Below, piece after piece: positions 1 through 7,917 of a stretch of DNA of 60,702 nt. Source of the DNA: Pyrinomonadaceae bacterium (GTDB lineage: Bacteria > Acidobacteriota > Blastocatellia > Pyrinomonadales > Pyrinomonadaceae); assembly GCA_014534425.1 (NCBI GenBank), contig JACVRN010000022.1, forward strand, positions 1 to 60,702, written 5' to 3'. The position numbers and the translations under genes were made by a program. Below the pieces are notes generated by a model. It saw nothing but the letters and a program-made list of their open reading frames with translations, did not search any database and was not told where the DNA came from. The first letter of the stretch is position 1; every line of letters starts with the position of its first letter.

Positions 1-160
1 CCAACTGATTCTCGTCACTCTTTTCTGCACCTTCGGGCGGTGCGCCTTCGTACTGCGTCTGCTGTGCTTCTACTTCCTGATATTTTGAAAGCTCCTCATC
101 GGGGATTTCATAAGCCTTGCTGGCTTCTCCTTTTTTCGGCACTGTGGTCACAATAGCCAT
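1..160 (-). CDS. Small leader-peptide-type protein A (partial, C-terminus outside window)
   Basis: The reading frame starts at an ATG (158-160) behind a GGAGAAGAG ribosome-binding site and runs off the left edge after 53 codons. The protein starts MAIVTTVPKK and then has YEIPDEELSKY. The complete protein at 5250-5513 has the same two blocks (MAIV start, then YDIPDSELEKY), so the two are paralogues with a conserved N-terminal part. The rest of the visible sequence is rich in Glu, Gln and Pro. A conserved leader followed by a variable tail is the usual layout of ribosomally made, modified or exported peptides. I do not recognise a named family. The core region, and any modifying enzyme further left, cannot be seen. 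Confidence 0.6.
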   Translation of the reverse strand, partial: MAIVTTVPKKGEASKAYEIPDEELSKYQEVEAQQTQYEGAPPEGAEKSDENQL

Positions 161-1131
161 AACAATCTCTTCTCCTTATCGTAGGGGGAAACGGTTCGCT
201 CCCCGTTTCAGTTTCAAGTTGGCCGTCGAAAGCGCTGCTCGGTCGCAGGTCACTTGGTTGACCCACCCGAGGCCGTGGCCCTCGCGGCGTTTCCACGGTC
301 ATGTCAAAAACCGGCTTGGCAACAGTACTCCGACCGAAAACAGAGCAGCCGAGATTGATTGTCACTACTGACTGTTTTCCGGCTCTAACTAAACAAAGGG
401 ACGCAGGCGAGAGATGCTTTTTGCAACGCTCCTTCTTCAGGAAGGAGTTTTTCCCGAAGCTGCTCTTCCGTCATCAATCGCTTTGGAAAATGTGGCAAAG
501 ACTTCCCCCGCAGACCGAAGCACGGGGGCCTTAAAGGTTGCGACCCGTTCGGAAGCGTCCCCACTGAAGAGAAAAAGTTTATGAGCGGGCGCAATCCTAG
601 CAGCAAGCGGGCGGGCCGCGCAAGATTTTTCTTCGCACAGAGCGGCGAGCGCCCCCTTTTCGCTGGCAGGAATATAGAAGGCTTCTGCGGCTTGAGGCGT
701 GCGCGAATTTGACAACTGATTGACATGCTGAGGCTTCAATCCGGCCTAAGAAATTTAGGAAATATTTATGTTGACACCTTATTGCGCCAACCCTATTATC
801 CTCGCGCCCAGCGAGCCTGTTGAAGACCTCTACTGTTGCTTTCTTCGACAGTTCTTCTGGCAAAAATCCCCTAACTCGTGAGGAAGAACTTAAGTAACGA
901 ATCTCGAAGCGCTCTTTTTGCGGAACCTGTCCCGATTCAGCCAAATAGCCTTCGAGGTCTTTCATTCGTCAAGTCAGAAAATCATGGCGCACTCTAGCCT
1001 GACCCGGACAAATCCCGGTGTAGTCTAAGTGTGTCAAACTCTAACCCTGGCGCACCAGAGGCCGGAGTCTATTTTCAGAAGCAAGCGTGCAGCCTTCGGT
1101 GCGGCTCCTCAAAACCTTAGGAGGTATTATC
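161..1131. other. Long non-coding stretch upstream of peptide gene A
   Basis: This stretch of nearly 1 kb holds no reading frame I would defend. The open frames in it are arginine- and serine-rich shadows with no ribosome-binding site or recognisable motif. Near the peptide gene there is a small hairpin (GAAACGG at 188-194 with CCGTTTC at 203-209). Further up lies the promoter-like block at 594-623, which would give a leader of about 430 nt. The remaining sequence up to the plus-strand gene at 1132 shows nothing further that I recognise. Confidence 0.4.
594..623 (-). promoter_or_regulatory. Promoter-like block shared by both peptide genes (copy A)
   Basis: On the minus strand this reads TTGCGC, an 18-nt spacer ending in TGC, then TAGGAT, which fits a -35 box and an extended -10 box. 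Just downstream is CGCCCGCTC. The same arrangement with the same spacing occurs at 5825-5854 upstream of the second peptide gene. Conservation in two places that share a peptide family is the main evidence. No transcription start is known. Confidence 0.45.
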
Positions 1132-1833
1132 GTGACCAAAACCTCGTCGATACGACTTCTTGGCCTAGCTTTGTTCTTCGTCCTTTCAGCCGGGAGCTTT
1201 CAACAAGGCGTTTTCGCTCAAGACACGATTACGGTTCAGGCTACGCCCTTTTACCGTTTCATTACGCAGAACGCCACCCTGGGCCATTTTCTCACCGCTA
1301 ACTTCAGCGAGGGAACGGGCTATCCTTACAACTACGCTTACCAGCCGTTCCCCTACCAGGCAGACATAGTCCCGGTCGTGCCCGGCTACAATCCGCGTGC
1401 GGGGCAGGGGCTTCTGGCTCTGCATCGCTGGCAGGTGGATGAGCGACCTAGAATTTACTACTATTACTCTGTTTACTATGCCCCGCACGGCTCGAACTAC
1501 CACTACCAGGGCATAGCTGGCTACGTCCTTCCTGCTGACGGCAGCTACGGCGGCACGCCTCTGAACTTCTGGTACAGCCAGAGCTACGGCTACTATTACA
1601 CGCTCGACGGCGAATACCCGCCGTGCTGCACCTTCAGCTACCACGGCGTTCCGTTCAGACTCCCGCAAGGCGGCTCCTTCATCTTCGACAAGATACCGGA
1701 ACCGCCCGACCCGTGCCCGGGCATGGAGGAGCAGCGTTCGACCTGCGAACTCAACGGCAACACCTGGGACGACAGCACATGCAGTTGCCGTACATTTACG
1801 TGCAGGTACTGCGATCAACCGCTAGACTATTAA
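1132..1833 (+). CDS. Secreted Tyr-rich protein with DUF5648-like domain and Cys-rich tail
   Basis: I chose the GTG at 1132 because AGGAGG sits seven bases upstream; the in-frame ATG at 1087 has no such site. The protein is about 233 residues. Residues 1-30 form a signal peptide ending in VFAQ. The middle (FYRFITQNATLGHFLTANF and onward) resembles DUF5648-type repeats, in which a Tyr/Phe-rich strand is followed by HF-L/Y-T. It is very rich in Tyr. The last 60 residues hold eight cysteines, suggesting disulfides or metal binding outside the cytoplasm. It converges on the thioredoxin-like gene at 1954 and lies between the two peptide genes. A link to them is only inferred from position. Confidence 0.65.
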   Translation: MTKTSSIRLLGLALFFVLSAGSFQQGVFAQDTITVQATPFYRFITQNATLGHFLTANFSEGTGYPYNYAYQPFPYQADIVPVVPGYNPRAGQGLLALHRWQVDERPRIYYYYSVYYAPHGSNYHYQGIAGYVLPADGSYGGTPLNFWYSQSYGYYYTLDGEYPPCCTFSYHGVPFRLPQGGSFIFDKIPEPPDPCPGMEEQRSTCELNGNTWDDSTCSCRTFTCRYCDQPLDY

Positions 1834-1860
1834 TCTAAGGACGAAACTATCACAGGGGAA

Positions 1861-1904
1861 AAGAGTGGGCGGGCTTCGGTATAAGCTGAAGCCCGCCCAC
1901 TCTT
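1861..1904. terminator. Bidirectional terminator between convergent genes
   Basis: A perfect 17-bp stem (1861-1877 with 1888-1904) with a 10-base loop lies between the convergent stop codons at 1833 and 1954. The arm ends are AAGAG and CTCTT, so short U-rich ends follow the stem on both strands. Confidence 0.8.
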
Positions 1905-1953
1905 TCGTCTGCAATTTATCGCACAGCCTCGCGGCGGCTGCTGTTCTTAATTG

Positions 1954-2805
1954 CTAAGTCTCTTCCAGGCATCGCGCCAGGGTCTCTTCAAACAGTGGGT
2001 CGCCCTCTTCGCCTGCGTCGAAGCGACCGAAGGCGCGCACCACGCCGCGCCTGTCAATGAGCGCCACGGTCGGCAAACCCACCGCGCCGTAGGCCATCTG
2101 CGTCGTGGCGTCTTCGGAAACGCCCACAGGGAACTCAAGCGAGTGCTCGCGCACGTAAGCATGAATCAACTCAAGCTCCTTCTCGGCTGATTCGACGGGG
2201 CCTGGGCTAGTGTAGTAGTGGCGCGTTAAGGCCAGAACGCTCAGACCTCTCTCGGCGTGCTGCTGGTGAAATCGTTTGACCTTCGGGAAGACTTCAACGC
2301 AGGAGCGGCACCAAGTAGCCCAGAACTCCAGTAGCAGCAGGCGCCCGCGCAATGATTCGAGAGAGAGCGGGTCGGAGTTAATCCAGTGCTTGACCAGAAT
2401 CTCTGGCGCAGGCTCGCCTATTAGAGAGACGCGCGTGTGATTGTCTCTGAGCACGGTCAGGTCTGTAAAAAATTTCCGCTTCTCAAAAGGATTGCCGCTT
2501 TGCTTGACCTGCTCGAATTGACCTTCGAGAAAGGCAAGCTCTTCGCCAAGCATGCGGCGGGCCTTCTGAAACTCTCCGGCCTCTTGATAAATGTCAGAGA
2601 GCATTGTGGCGAGCGCCGTGCGCGCCTGGGAATCCATTGCGCCGGGAGTATGCCGCGCATCTTCAAGGCCAGCTTCAAGCTCGCGTATGGCGGCTTCCAC
2701 GTTGCCTTCGTCCAGAAAATCGTTTGCGCGCTCAAGCGCCTCGGGCATGAGCATGGGCTGGCCCACGGGCGGGAAATTAGCGGGAGTCTTCATAGCAGAA
2801 TCCAT
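1954..2805 (-). CDS. TlpA-like thioredoxin-fold protein with helical N-terminal region (copy 2)
   Basis: The protein has 283 residues. Residues 20-105 are helical and TPR-like. A TlpA/ResA-type thioredoxin domain follows from about residue 128, with the redox motif WCRSC (Cys166, Cys169) and a cis-Pro at about 245 (GLPTVALIDRRG). No signal peptide or membrane anchor is visible, so unlike most TlpA proteins it appears cytoplasmic. An AAGGAGA site lies upstream but about 15 bases from the ATG, so the exact start is uncertain. It is downstream of the ABC exporter and paralogous to the protein at 5860-6681. Its likely role is thiol-disulfide exchange or peroxide handling; the substrate is unknown. 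The Cys-rich peptide at 5250-5513 is a plausible partner by position only. Confidence 0.8.
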   Translation of the reverse strand: MDSAMKTPANFPPVGQPMLMPEALERANDFLDEGNVEAAIRELEAGLEDARHTPGAMDSQARTALATMLSDIYQEAGEFQKARRMLGEELAFLEGQFEQVKQSGNPFEKRKFFTDLTVLRDNHTRVSLIGEPAPEILVKHWINSDPLSLESLRGRLLLLEFWATWCRSCVEVFPKVKRFHQQHAERGLSVLALTRHYYTSPGPVESAEKELELIHAYVREHSLEFPVGVSEDATTQMAYGAVGLPTVALIDRRGVVRAFGRFDAGEEGDPLFEETLARCLEET

Positions 2806-2931
2806 TGTAGCGAAATCGTCTCCTTAAAATAAGAGCTGGCAGATTTAATAATACCAGAGTCAACGAGCATCAGTTCTGACGAACGATGCTCGTGCTTTTG
2901 CGCGTATGAGCGGCCCGAAGGCAACCGGCCT

Positions 2932-5049
2932 TCAGCGCTGCATGGGCACTCCGGGCGGAGGCATCCCGCGCATACGCGCGCCCGGCGGAGGAGCGCCCGC
3001 TCCGCCACCTGCTGCCGCCACGCCGCGCGTACGCAAGAGCGACGGGTCAACATTCTTCAATTCATACAGCGTCTTGTAAAGCCCTTCGCGCTTGACCAGT
3101 TCATCATGCGTGCCTTCGTCCGCGACCTTGCCGTCCTTGAGGACTATGATGCGGTCTGCGACGGCTGCTATGAAGTTCATGTCGTGGCTGATGACGATGC
3201 AGGTCTTCCTGTTTTCGGGCTGCTGCGCGTACTCGCGTATGACCTGTATGAGACGGTTGCGCTCGTTTACGTCCAGGTTCTCCGTAGGCTCATCGAGCAA
3301 CAACACTTCAGGCTTTCTGAGCAGGCAGCGCGCCAGAGCAATCAATCTCTTCTGCCCGCCCGACGGAACCTGCACGTCCACGATTGTGTCATAGCCACGC
3401 TGCATGCGCTTCTGGTCAACAATCACGTCATGTATGTGCGCCAGCTTGCAAGCCTCTTCCACCTCAGCATCGGTCGCGTCGGCTTTGCCTAGTCTCACGT
3501 TCTCTCGGATTGTGCCCTTCAGGAAGAAGGGGAACTGCGAGAGCTTTGAGACCTGTTCGCGTAAAGATGCGAGCGTGACATCCGAGATGTCTTTGCCTTC
3601 CAGCCGAATCACGCCAGATTCAGGCTCAAGGAAGCGCAGCAGCAGATTCATAATCGTTGACTTGCCGCACCCAATTGGCCCGACGAAGGCGACCGTCTCG
3701 CCTTCTTTAATGTTGAGCGTCAATCCATTCAGAATCTTCTGCGTAGGACTGTAGCCGAAGACCACCGATTCAAAGGAAACGTCGCCGTGAACTTCGCCAA
3801 GGTCTTTAGCATTCGGCTTCTCTTTCACGGTCGGCTTCGTGTCGAGCAGTTCATAAGTCGCCACCACGTTCGGCACGAAGGACTGGTACTGCGTGTAAGT
3901 TGCCACGAGCCTCTGCACCACGCCGAACATCTGCGGCGTCATCTGCACGAAGGCTATGACGGCGGCCAGCGTCAGGCCGAACTGCGGGTGATAGATGATG
4001 CCTACGATGAGCACCAGAGCGGTAGAGGCTGCTATGAAGATTTGCGCGCCGGAATTGCTGAAGCCCATCCAGGCCATCATCGCCGCAGAATTTTTGGCGG
4101 CCACCTTGGAGGCTTCCGCAAAGCGGCTGCTGCGTCGCGCTTGCGCGTTGAAAATCTGTATGTCCGCGATGCCGCTAATTGTCTCCTCCAACTCAGCGCC
4201 AAGCTCGCGCCCGCTCATAGCCATTCCACGCGCGGCTTGCTGCATCTTCTTGCTCGTGTAACGGAACATCAGCAGCACAAGCGGAGAGAGCAGGAAAGCT
4301 ACGAGCGTCATCTGCCAGCTAAGGATTAAAAGATAAGTGAGCACTACGACGAGGACGAGTACGTCTACGAGCGGGTAGAGCATCACCTGCGTCAACATTC
4401 GCTGCACGCCTGCCGTCTCCGACAGGACGCGCTGCATGAGCGCGCCCGTCTGCCCGCCCGTGAAGAAATCCAGCGAGAGCGATTGAAGATGGTCGTAAAT
4501 CTTCTGCTGCAATCCTCTGAGCAGCCGCGCCTCAAGTTGAGCGACGACCCAGGAGCGCAGGAAGCTCAAGACCTGCGAGAGCACAAGCGCGCTTGCCCAG
4601 ACTATGAGAATCGTTTTAAGCGAAAGCGGCGTGGCAAGCCAGCCCAGGCCGTAATTGCTCAGAGAGCTTGTGTCCGCTTTACCGAAAAGCGGCGCGGCCA
4701 TCTCCCAGATGCTTCGCGCGGCATTCGCATTCTTAGCTCCCGTTGGAAGCGGCGCGGCGAACTGTCCGAGGATTTGAAAGATTGCTGCGAAGGCCACGCT
4801 GACTACGAAAGGAAAGAGCGTCACCATGAGCGAGAGCAGCATGGTGACGGCTGTCAGCGATTTGTGCTCTCCCAGAAGGCGCAGTGCGCGGCCTATGTAC
4901 GGACGCGCGCTCATCATCTTGGGCGGCATACCCGCGCCGTGAGCGGGCATGCCCGGCGGTGCTGCGCCAGCCAGCTTGCCGAGCGGCGGCCCCGGAGGCA
5001 TACCGGCAGTCATGCCGGGCGGCGGCGTTGGCTGAGAGGGGCTAGACAT
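2932..5049 (-). CDS. ABC exporter, fused membrane and ATPase domains
   Basis: This 705-residue half-transporter has a type I exporter membrane domain (about residues 60-400) followed by an ATPase domain with Walker A GPIGCGKST (457-465), Q-loop Gln505, signature PSGGQKR (562-568), Walker B LLLDEP and the switch His at about 622. The signature has Pro in place of the usual Leu. There is no N-terminal C39 peptidase, so any leader would have to be cleaved by something else. Both ends carry unusual Pro/Gly/Met-rich tails (residues 1-45 and the last 30). It lies downstream of the peptide gene at 5250 and upstream of a TlpA-like gene, so peptide export is a reasonable inference. A lipid or drug substrate is equally possible from sequence alone. 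Confidence 0.9.
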   Translation of the reverse strand: MSSPSQPTPPPGMTAGMPPGPPLGKLAGAAPPGMPAHGAGMPPKMMSARPYIGRALRLLGEHKSLTAVTMLLSLMVTLFPFVVSVAFAAIFQILGQFAAPLPTGAKNANAARSIWEMAAPLFGKADTSSLSNYGLGWLATPLSLKTILIVWASALVLSQVLSFLRSWVVAQLEARLLRGLQQKIYDHLQSLSLDFFTGGQTGALMQRVLSETAGVQRMLTQVMLYPLVDVLVLVVVLTYLLILSWQMTLVAFLLSPLVLLMFRYTSKKMQQAARGMAMSGRELGAELEETISGIADIQIFNAQARRSSRFAEASKVAAKNSAAMMAWMGFSNSGAQIFIAASTALVLIVGIIYHPQFGLTLAAVIAFVQMTPQMFGVVQRLVATYTQYQSFVPNVVATYELLDTKPTVKEKPNAKDLGEVHGDVSFESVVFGYSPTQKILNGLTLNIKEGETVAFVGPIGCGKSTIMNLLLRFLEPESGVIRLEGKDISDVTLASLREQVSKLSQFPFFLKGTIRENVRLGKADATDAEVEEACKLAHIHDVIVDQKRMQRGYDTIVDVQVPSGGQKRLIALARCLLRKPEVLLLDEPTENLDVNERNRLIQVIREYAQQPENRKTCIVISHDMNFIAAVADRIIVLKDGKVADEGTHDELVKREGLYKTLYELKNVDPSLLRTRGVAAAGGGAGAPPPGARMRGMPPPGVPMQR

Positions 5050-5098
5050 TAGAGTTTTCCTTTAGAGCTTCTGAAAGGTAGGAAGAACGCTAAAAGCC

Positions 5099-5173
5099 AG
5101 TGAATAATAAATAGTAAATCCCTTGAGAGAAGAAGCTGTTCTTTCTCATGAGATTTACTATTTACTATTCACT
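5099..5173. repeat. Inverted tandem-heptamer hairpin, GTAAATA type
   Basis: The left arm (5099-5120) is built from heptamers such as ATAAATA and GTAAATC. The right arm (5152-5173) is its reverse complement with one mismatch over 22 bases. The centre (GAGAAGAAGCTGTTCTTTCTC) forms an inner stem. The element lies between the peptide gene and the ABC exporter. Confidence 0.8.
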
Positions 5174-5180
5174 AGCTGAA

Positions 5181-5229
5181 AAAGCAACGGGTGGGAAAGA
5201 AGCATCTCTTGTGCTCGCTTTCCCACCCG
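5181..5229 (-). terminator. Rho-independent terminator of the peptide gene
   Basis: On the minus strand a 12-bp stem (5218-5229 with 5188-5199, CGGGTGGGAAAG) is followed by TTGCTTTTT. It starts about 20 bases after the stop codon of the peptide gene. The peptide mRNA may therefore be made largely without the exporter gene downstream. Confidence 0.8.
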
Positions 5230-5249
5230 CAGTGGAAACCGCAACCGAA

Positions 5250-5513
5250 CTAGCAGTACCACCAAACGTACACGCAGTTGCCGTAGCCGTCGCACTCCCA
5301 GGCATAACAGATGTCCTGGTTGCTGTAGGCTTGGACGTCGCCGCCCTGCGAGCCTGCTTTGGCTACCGCCGCCGCGTCCGAGCGGCTACGATTATCTTTC
5401 TTCGGAAACATTTCGCCAGCCTTCTCCGGCGAGATAGCGTACTTCTCAAGCTCGGAATCAGGAATGTCGTAAAGGGTTACTTTCTCTCCATCCGGTCTGC
5501 TTACTATAGCCAT
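5250..5513 (-). CDS. Candidate secreted or modified Cys-rich peptide precursor B
   Basis: This 87-residue protein starts at ATG behind AAGGAGAAG. The N-terminal part (MAIV, then YDIPDSELEKY at about residues 15-25) matches the partial protein at 1-160. A charged spacer and an Ala/Gly stretch (about residues 47-60) follow, then a tail of roughly 25 residues with four Cys, three Trp and several Tyr, ending WWYC. There is no signal peptide. Conserved leader, Gly/Ala-rich boundary and short Cys/aromatic tail resemble a precursor of a ribosomally synthesised peptide, and an ABC exporter and thioredoxin-like proteins lie alongside. No lanthionine, lasso or radical-SAM enzyme is visible in the window, so the type of modification, if any, is unknown. 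It has its own promoter-like block and terminator. Confidence 0.75.
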   Translation of the reverse strand: MAIVSRPDGEKVTLYDIPDSELEKYAISPEKAGEMFPKKDNRSRSDAAAVAKAGSQGGDVQAYSNQDICYAWECDGYGNCVYVWWYC

Positions 5514-5824
5514 GACTTTTGTGCTTCTCCTTCTTTGGGGTTAAGAGGATTTGATTCCTCGTGTGTCAATCTGAAAAGTTTTGCGGGCGTGCATGAAATC
5601 TATCCAGCAAGCCTCTCTTGAACTCTAAGAGTCAAGGGGCGAAGCATTGCAATTGCTTCCCCCTTTCAATCATGCTCTTTTGCTCGTCATACAAGGCTTC
5701 GACGCGCGCCTCCAAAATTTTTGCGGGATTAGAGCGAGCAATAGTGGCGAAAGCAGGTAGCGTAAATTACCTGGCTGGCTTCCAATGAAACTGGCCTTGA
5801 ATTGTCCTGTTTAGAGCGGGCGAC
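5514..5824 (-). other. Long untranslated leader of peptide gene B
   Basis: About 300 bases separate the promoter-like block from the start codon and contain no convincing reading frame. Two potential hairpins are visible: a near palindrome at about 5618-5637 (CTTGA/TCAAG with CTCT/AGAG) and a stronger one at about 5636-5664 (GGGGCGAAGCA pairing with TGCTTCCCC). A structured leader could act in attenuation or translation control; this is inference. Confidence 0.35.
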
Positions 5825-5854
5825 ATCCTAGCAGCACGCGCCCTCGGAGCGCAA
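5825..5854 (-). promoter_or_regulatory. Promoter-like block shared by both peptide genes (copy B)
   Basis: The minus strand reads TTGCGC, an 18-nt spacer ending TGC, then TAGGAT, followed by CGCCCGCTC. It is the same arrangement as at 594-623 and lies immediately downstream of the TlpA-like gene that ends at 5860. It would transcribe the peptide gene at 5513. Confidence 0.5.
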
Positions 5855-5859
5855 GCCCT

Positions 5860-6681
5860 TCAGACCTGCTCGTCCAGGCAGCGCCTTAAAGCCTCGCTTA
5901 ATTTCGGGTCGTCGCCGCCGCCGAAATGTGCGTAGCGGACATGGCCGCGCCTGTCAATCAAACAGAGCGTGGGCATTCCGGTCGCGCCGTAAAGCTCCTG
6001 CGTGGCCTCGGATTCGGCCACGCCCACGCGAAACTCCACGCCATGCTCTGCGACGGTTTTCCGCATCAACTCAAGTTCTTCGGCCTGAGAATCGGCGGTG
6101 CCGCGATAGGCGAAGTAGTGGCGCGTGAGCGCGATTACCTCAAGCCCGCGCGAGCGATATTCTTCATCGAGCTTTTTCAGCTTTCCGAACATGGCCTGGC
6201 AAGGCTTGCACCATGTAGCCCAGAATTCCAGCAGCACCACACGCCCGCGCAGAGACTCCAATGTAGCAGGCTCTCCCAGAATCCAATCCTTGACCGAAAT
6301 TTCCGGCGCTTGTGTGCCCAGAAGCGCCACCTGTCGCGCGCGGTCGCGTATCTGTATGCGACCGCCGGAAGCCTCGCGCTTCTGCTCCGTAGTCCCGCTA
6401 ATCTGCATTATCTGGAAAATCTTTTCGGCGAACGCGGCCCGCTCGTCCAGCACTTCGCGCGCCTTCTGAACCGCGTCCTCTTCCAGATAAATTTCCGCCA
6501 GCGTCAAGCCAAGCTCTACGTGCGTGCGGAACTCCACCTTGTAAGGATTCTCTCGCGCACGCGCAAGAGCCGCTTCCAGTTCCCCGGCTGCGGCCCGTAA
6601 ATCATCTTCCGCGAGCAGCGAGCGCGCACGCAACAAACTCTCCTCCACACTCGCCTGCAAGCTCTCCGTCACCGTGTCCAT
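5860..6681 (-). CDS. TlpA-like thioredoxin-fold protein with helical N-terminal region (copy 1)
   Basis: The protein has 273 residues. Residues 5-95 are helical with TPR-like Leu/Ala spacing. The TlpA/ResA-type domain starts at about residue 120 and has WCKPC (Cys158, Cys161) and a cis-Pro at 237 (GMPTLCLIDRRG). There is no signal peptide. It shares its architecture and many blocks (LLEFWATWC, ALTRHY) with the protein at 1954-2805. Its start lies 18 bases behind the STAS gene, so the two are probably co-transcribed. A cytoplasmic thiol-disulfide role near a Cys-rich peptide gene is inferred from context. Confidence 0.8.
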   Translation of the reverse strand: MDTVTESLQASVEESLLRARSLLAEDDLRAAAGELEAALARARENPYKVEFRTHVELGLTLAEIYLEEDAVQKAREVLDERAAFAEKIFQIMQISGTTEQKREASGGRIQIRDRARQVALLGTQAPEISVKDWILGEPATLESLRGRVVLLEFWATWCKPCQAMFGKLKKLDEEYRSRGLEVIALTRHYFAYRGTADSQAEELELMRKTVAEHGVEFRVGVAESEATQELYGATGMPTLCLIDRRGHVRYAHFGGGDDPKLSEALRRCLDEQV

Positions 6682-6699
6682 TCAAAAAAGCTCCTCTGA

Positions 6700-7047
6700 C
6701 TACTGCTTTATGGCTTCCTCGTCCGTATCGAAGACCTCGAATGCTTTGAGCACGTTCGTCATTTTCATCAGCCCGCGAATGGGCTGCGGGATGGCTGTGA
6801 GCCTCAGGACGGCGTCGTGTCGGGTGGCGGTTACCAGACAGGTCACAAGCTCTCCTATGCCGCTTGAATCAACGCGGCTGCACTCTTTGAGGTTCACGAG
6901 CAAGAGACGACGACCGGCCTCAAGGCTTTTGCGTACCACGTCTAGCAGCCGCTCCGTGCCGCTTCCGACCGTCAATTCGCCGACCACGTCTATGACGTGC
7001 GCTTTATCCAACTCTCTTTCCCGAAGCTCCAATTTTTTCATAATCAT
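6700..7047 (-). CDS. STAS-domain protein, anti-sigma factor antagonist type
   Basis: The 115-residue protein is a single STAS domain of the SpoIIAA/RsbV type. It has the conserved block VDSSGIGEL (about residues 59-67), whose serine is the usual phosphorylation site of this family. The family switches partners by binding an anti-sigma or kinase protein when unphosphorylated. No partner kinase or sigma factor is in the window. An AAAGAGG site lies about 12 bases upstream of the first ATG; a second in-frame ATG follows two codons later. The 300 bases between it and the divergent gene at 7346 presumably hold both promoters, but I see no clear boxes. Confidence 0.85.
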   Translation of the reverse strand: MIMKKLELRERELDKAHVIDVVGELTVGSGTERLLDVVRKSLEAGRRLLLVNLKECSRVDSSGIGELVTCLVTATRHDAVLRLTAIPQPIRGLMKMTNVLKAFEVFDTDEEAIKQ

Positions 7048-7345
7048 GGCAGTCCGGCCTCTTTGAAGTTTTGATTAGAACTACGGCTTTTGATGCTTAT
7101 ACGGTTTTCTTTTCCATGAGGGCGCTACAATATACTCGAATGCTTGAACTTTCCGCCAGCCTGGGAAAGTTCTGCCCCGCCCTGGGAAGCACCCCATGAA
7201 CTTGACGACCCTTTCTGCCCGTCCGTAGAATAGCTTCATAGTCTCCAGCAGCTTAGAAATTTATGTCACAGGGAAGCGCGCCGCGCCGAAGCCTCTGTGC
7301 AAGTGTGAATGTCATCAGAGACAGCTTAAAGGAGAGCAAGCGACT

Positions 7346-7777
7346 ATGAGCAGTCCTTATAACCCGCAGGATGAGCCAAACGAACCGATTGACGATTTGA
7401 TGCTGCGCGAGGAGGACGACACGGGCGCGGGCGACCGCACGCGCGTCTCGTCAAGCGTGCGCGAGATGGCCTCGCGCATCCCCGAATCCTTAAGCGCCAT
7501 AGGCCGCGACATCAGCCGCACCATAGAGCGCGCCATCTCGGCCAAGGACGACTACGTGGTCGCCGTCAAGGTTTCGCACGAGGCACAGGAAAAGCTGGAA
7601 CAGCTTGTGCAGGCCGGAGTCTTTCGCAGCCGCGCCGAAGCCGCAGCCTACCTGATTGACGAAGGCATCAAGACGCAGTCCGCCCTCTTTGACCGCGTGC
7701 AACAAAAATTATCCGAGATAGAACGCCTGCGCGCAGAACTGCGCGGCATGATCAGCACGGAAGAAAAAGGAGTCTAG
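7346..7777 (+). CDS. Ribbon-helix-helix-like protein with acidic N-terminal extension
   Basis: The start is fixed by AAAGGAGAG ten bases upstream of the ATG. The 143-residue protein has an acidic, disordered N-terminus (residues 1-35) and a middle helix. A segment at about 70-110 (VKVSHEAQEKLEQLVQAG then RSRAEAAAYLIDEGI) fits the CopG-like ribbon-helix-helix fold, with a short strand and two helices. A final coiled coil follows. Such proteins bind DNA as dimers, often as antitoxins, but no toxin gene is adjacent. The stop codon TAG lies inside the nonamer array that begins here. Confidence 0.6.
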   Translation: MSSPYNPQDEPNEPIDDLMLREEDDTGAGDRTRVSSSVREMASRIPESLSAIGRDISRTIERAISAKDDYVVAVKVSHEAQEKLEQLVQAGVFRSRAEAAAYLIDEGIKTQSALFDRVQQKLSEIERLRAELRGMISTEEKGV

Positions 7778-7853
7778 AGAGTCCTGAGAGTCTAGAGAGT
7801 CTGGAGAGAAGAACGTCTTTTGACTCTCTAGACTCTCAAGACTTTCCAGACTT
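7769..7853. repeat. Inverted tandem-nonamer hairpin, GAGTCTAGA type
   Basis: The left arm (about 7770-7809) is four units of GAGTCTAGA-like nonamers. The right arm (about 7821-7853) has the complementary units GACTCTCTA, GACTCTCAA and GACTTTCCA. The centre is AGAAGAACGTCTTTT. The first unit supplies the stop codon of the preceding gene. Confidence 0.85.
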
Positions 7854-7917
7854 CGCTTTCCCTCCCCTTTCCCCCGCGTCTCGCTCTGTGAATCAAACTT
7901 ATCGAGGAAGGTTTTTG

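Noticed and set aside
597..965. A 122-codon minus-strand frame upstream of peptide gene A.
   Set aside because: It is Arg/Ser-rich at its end, has no ribosome-binding site, and the shared promoter-like block lies inside it. I regard it as non-coding.
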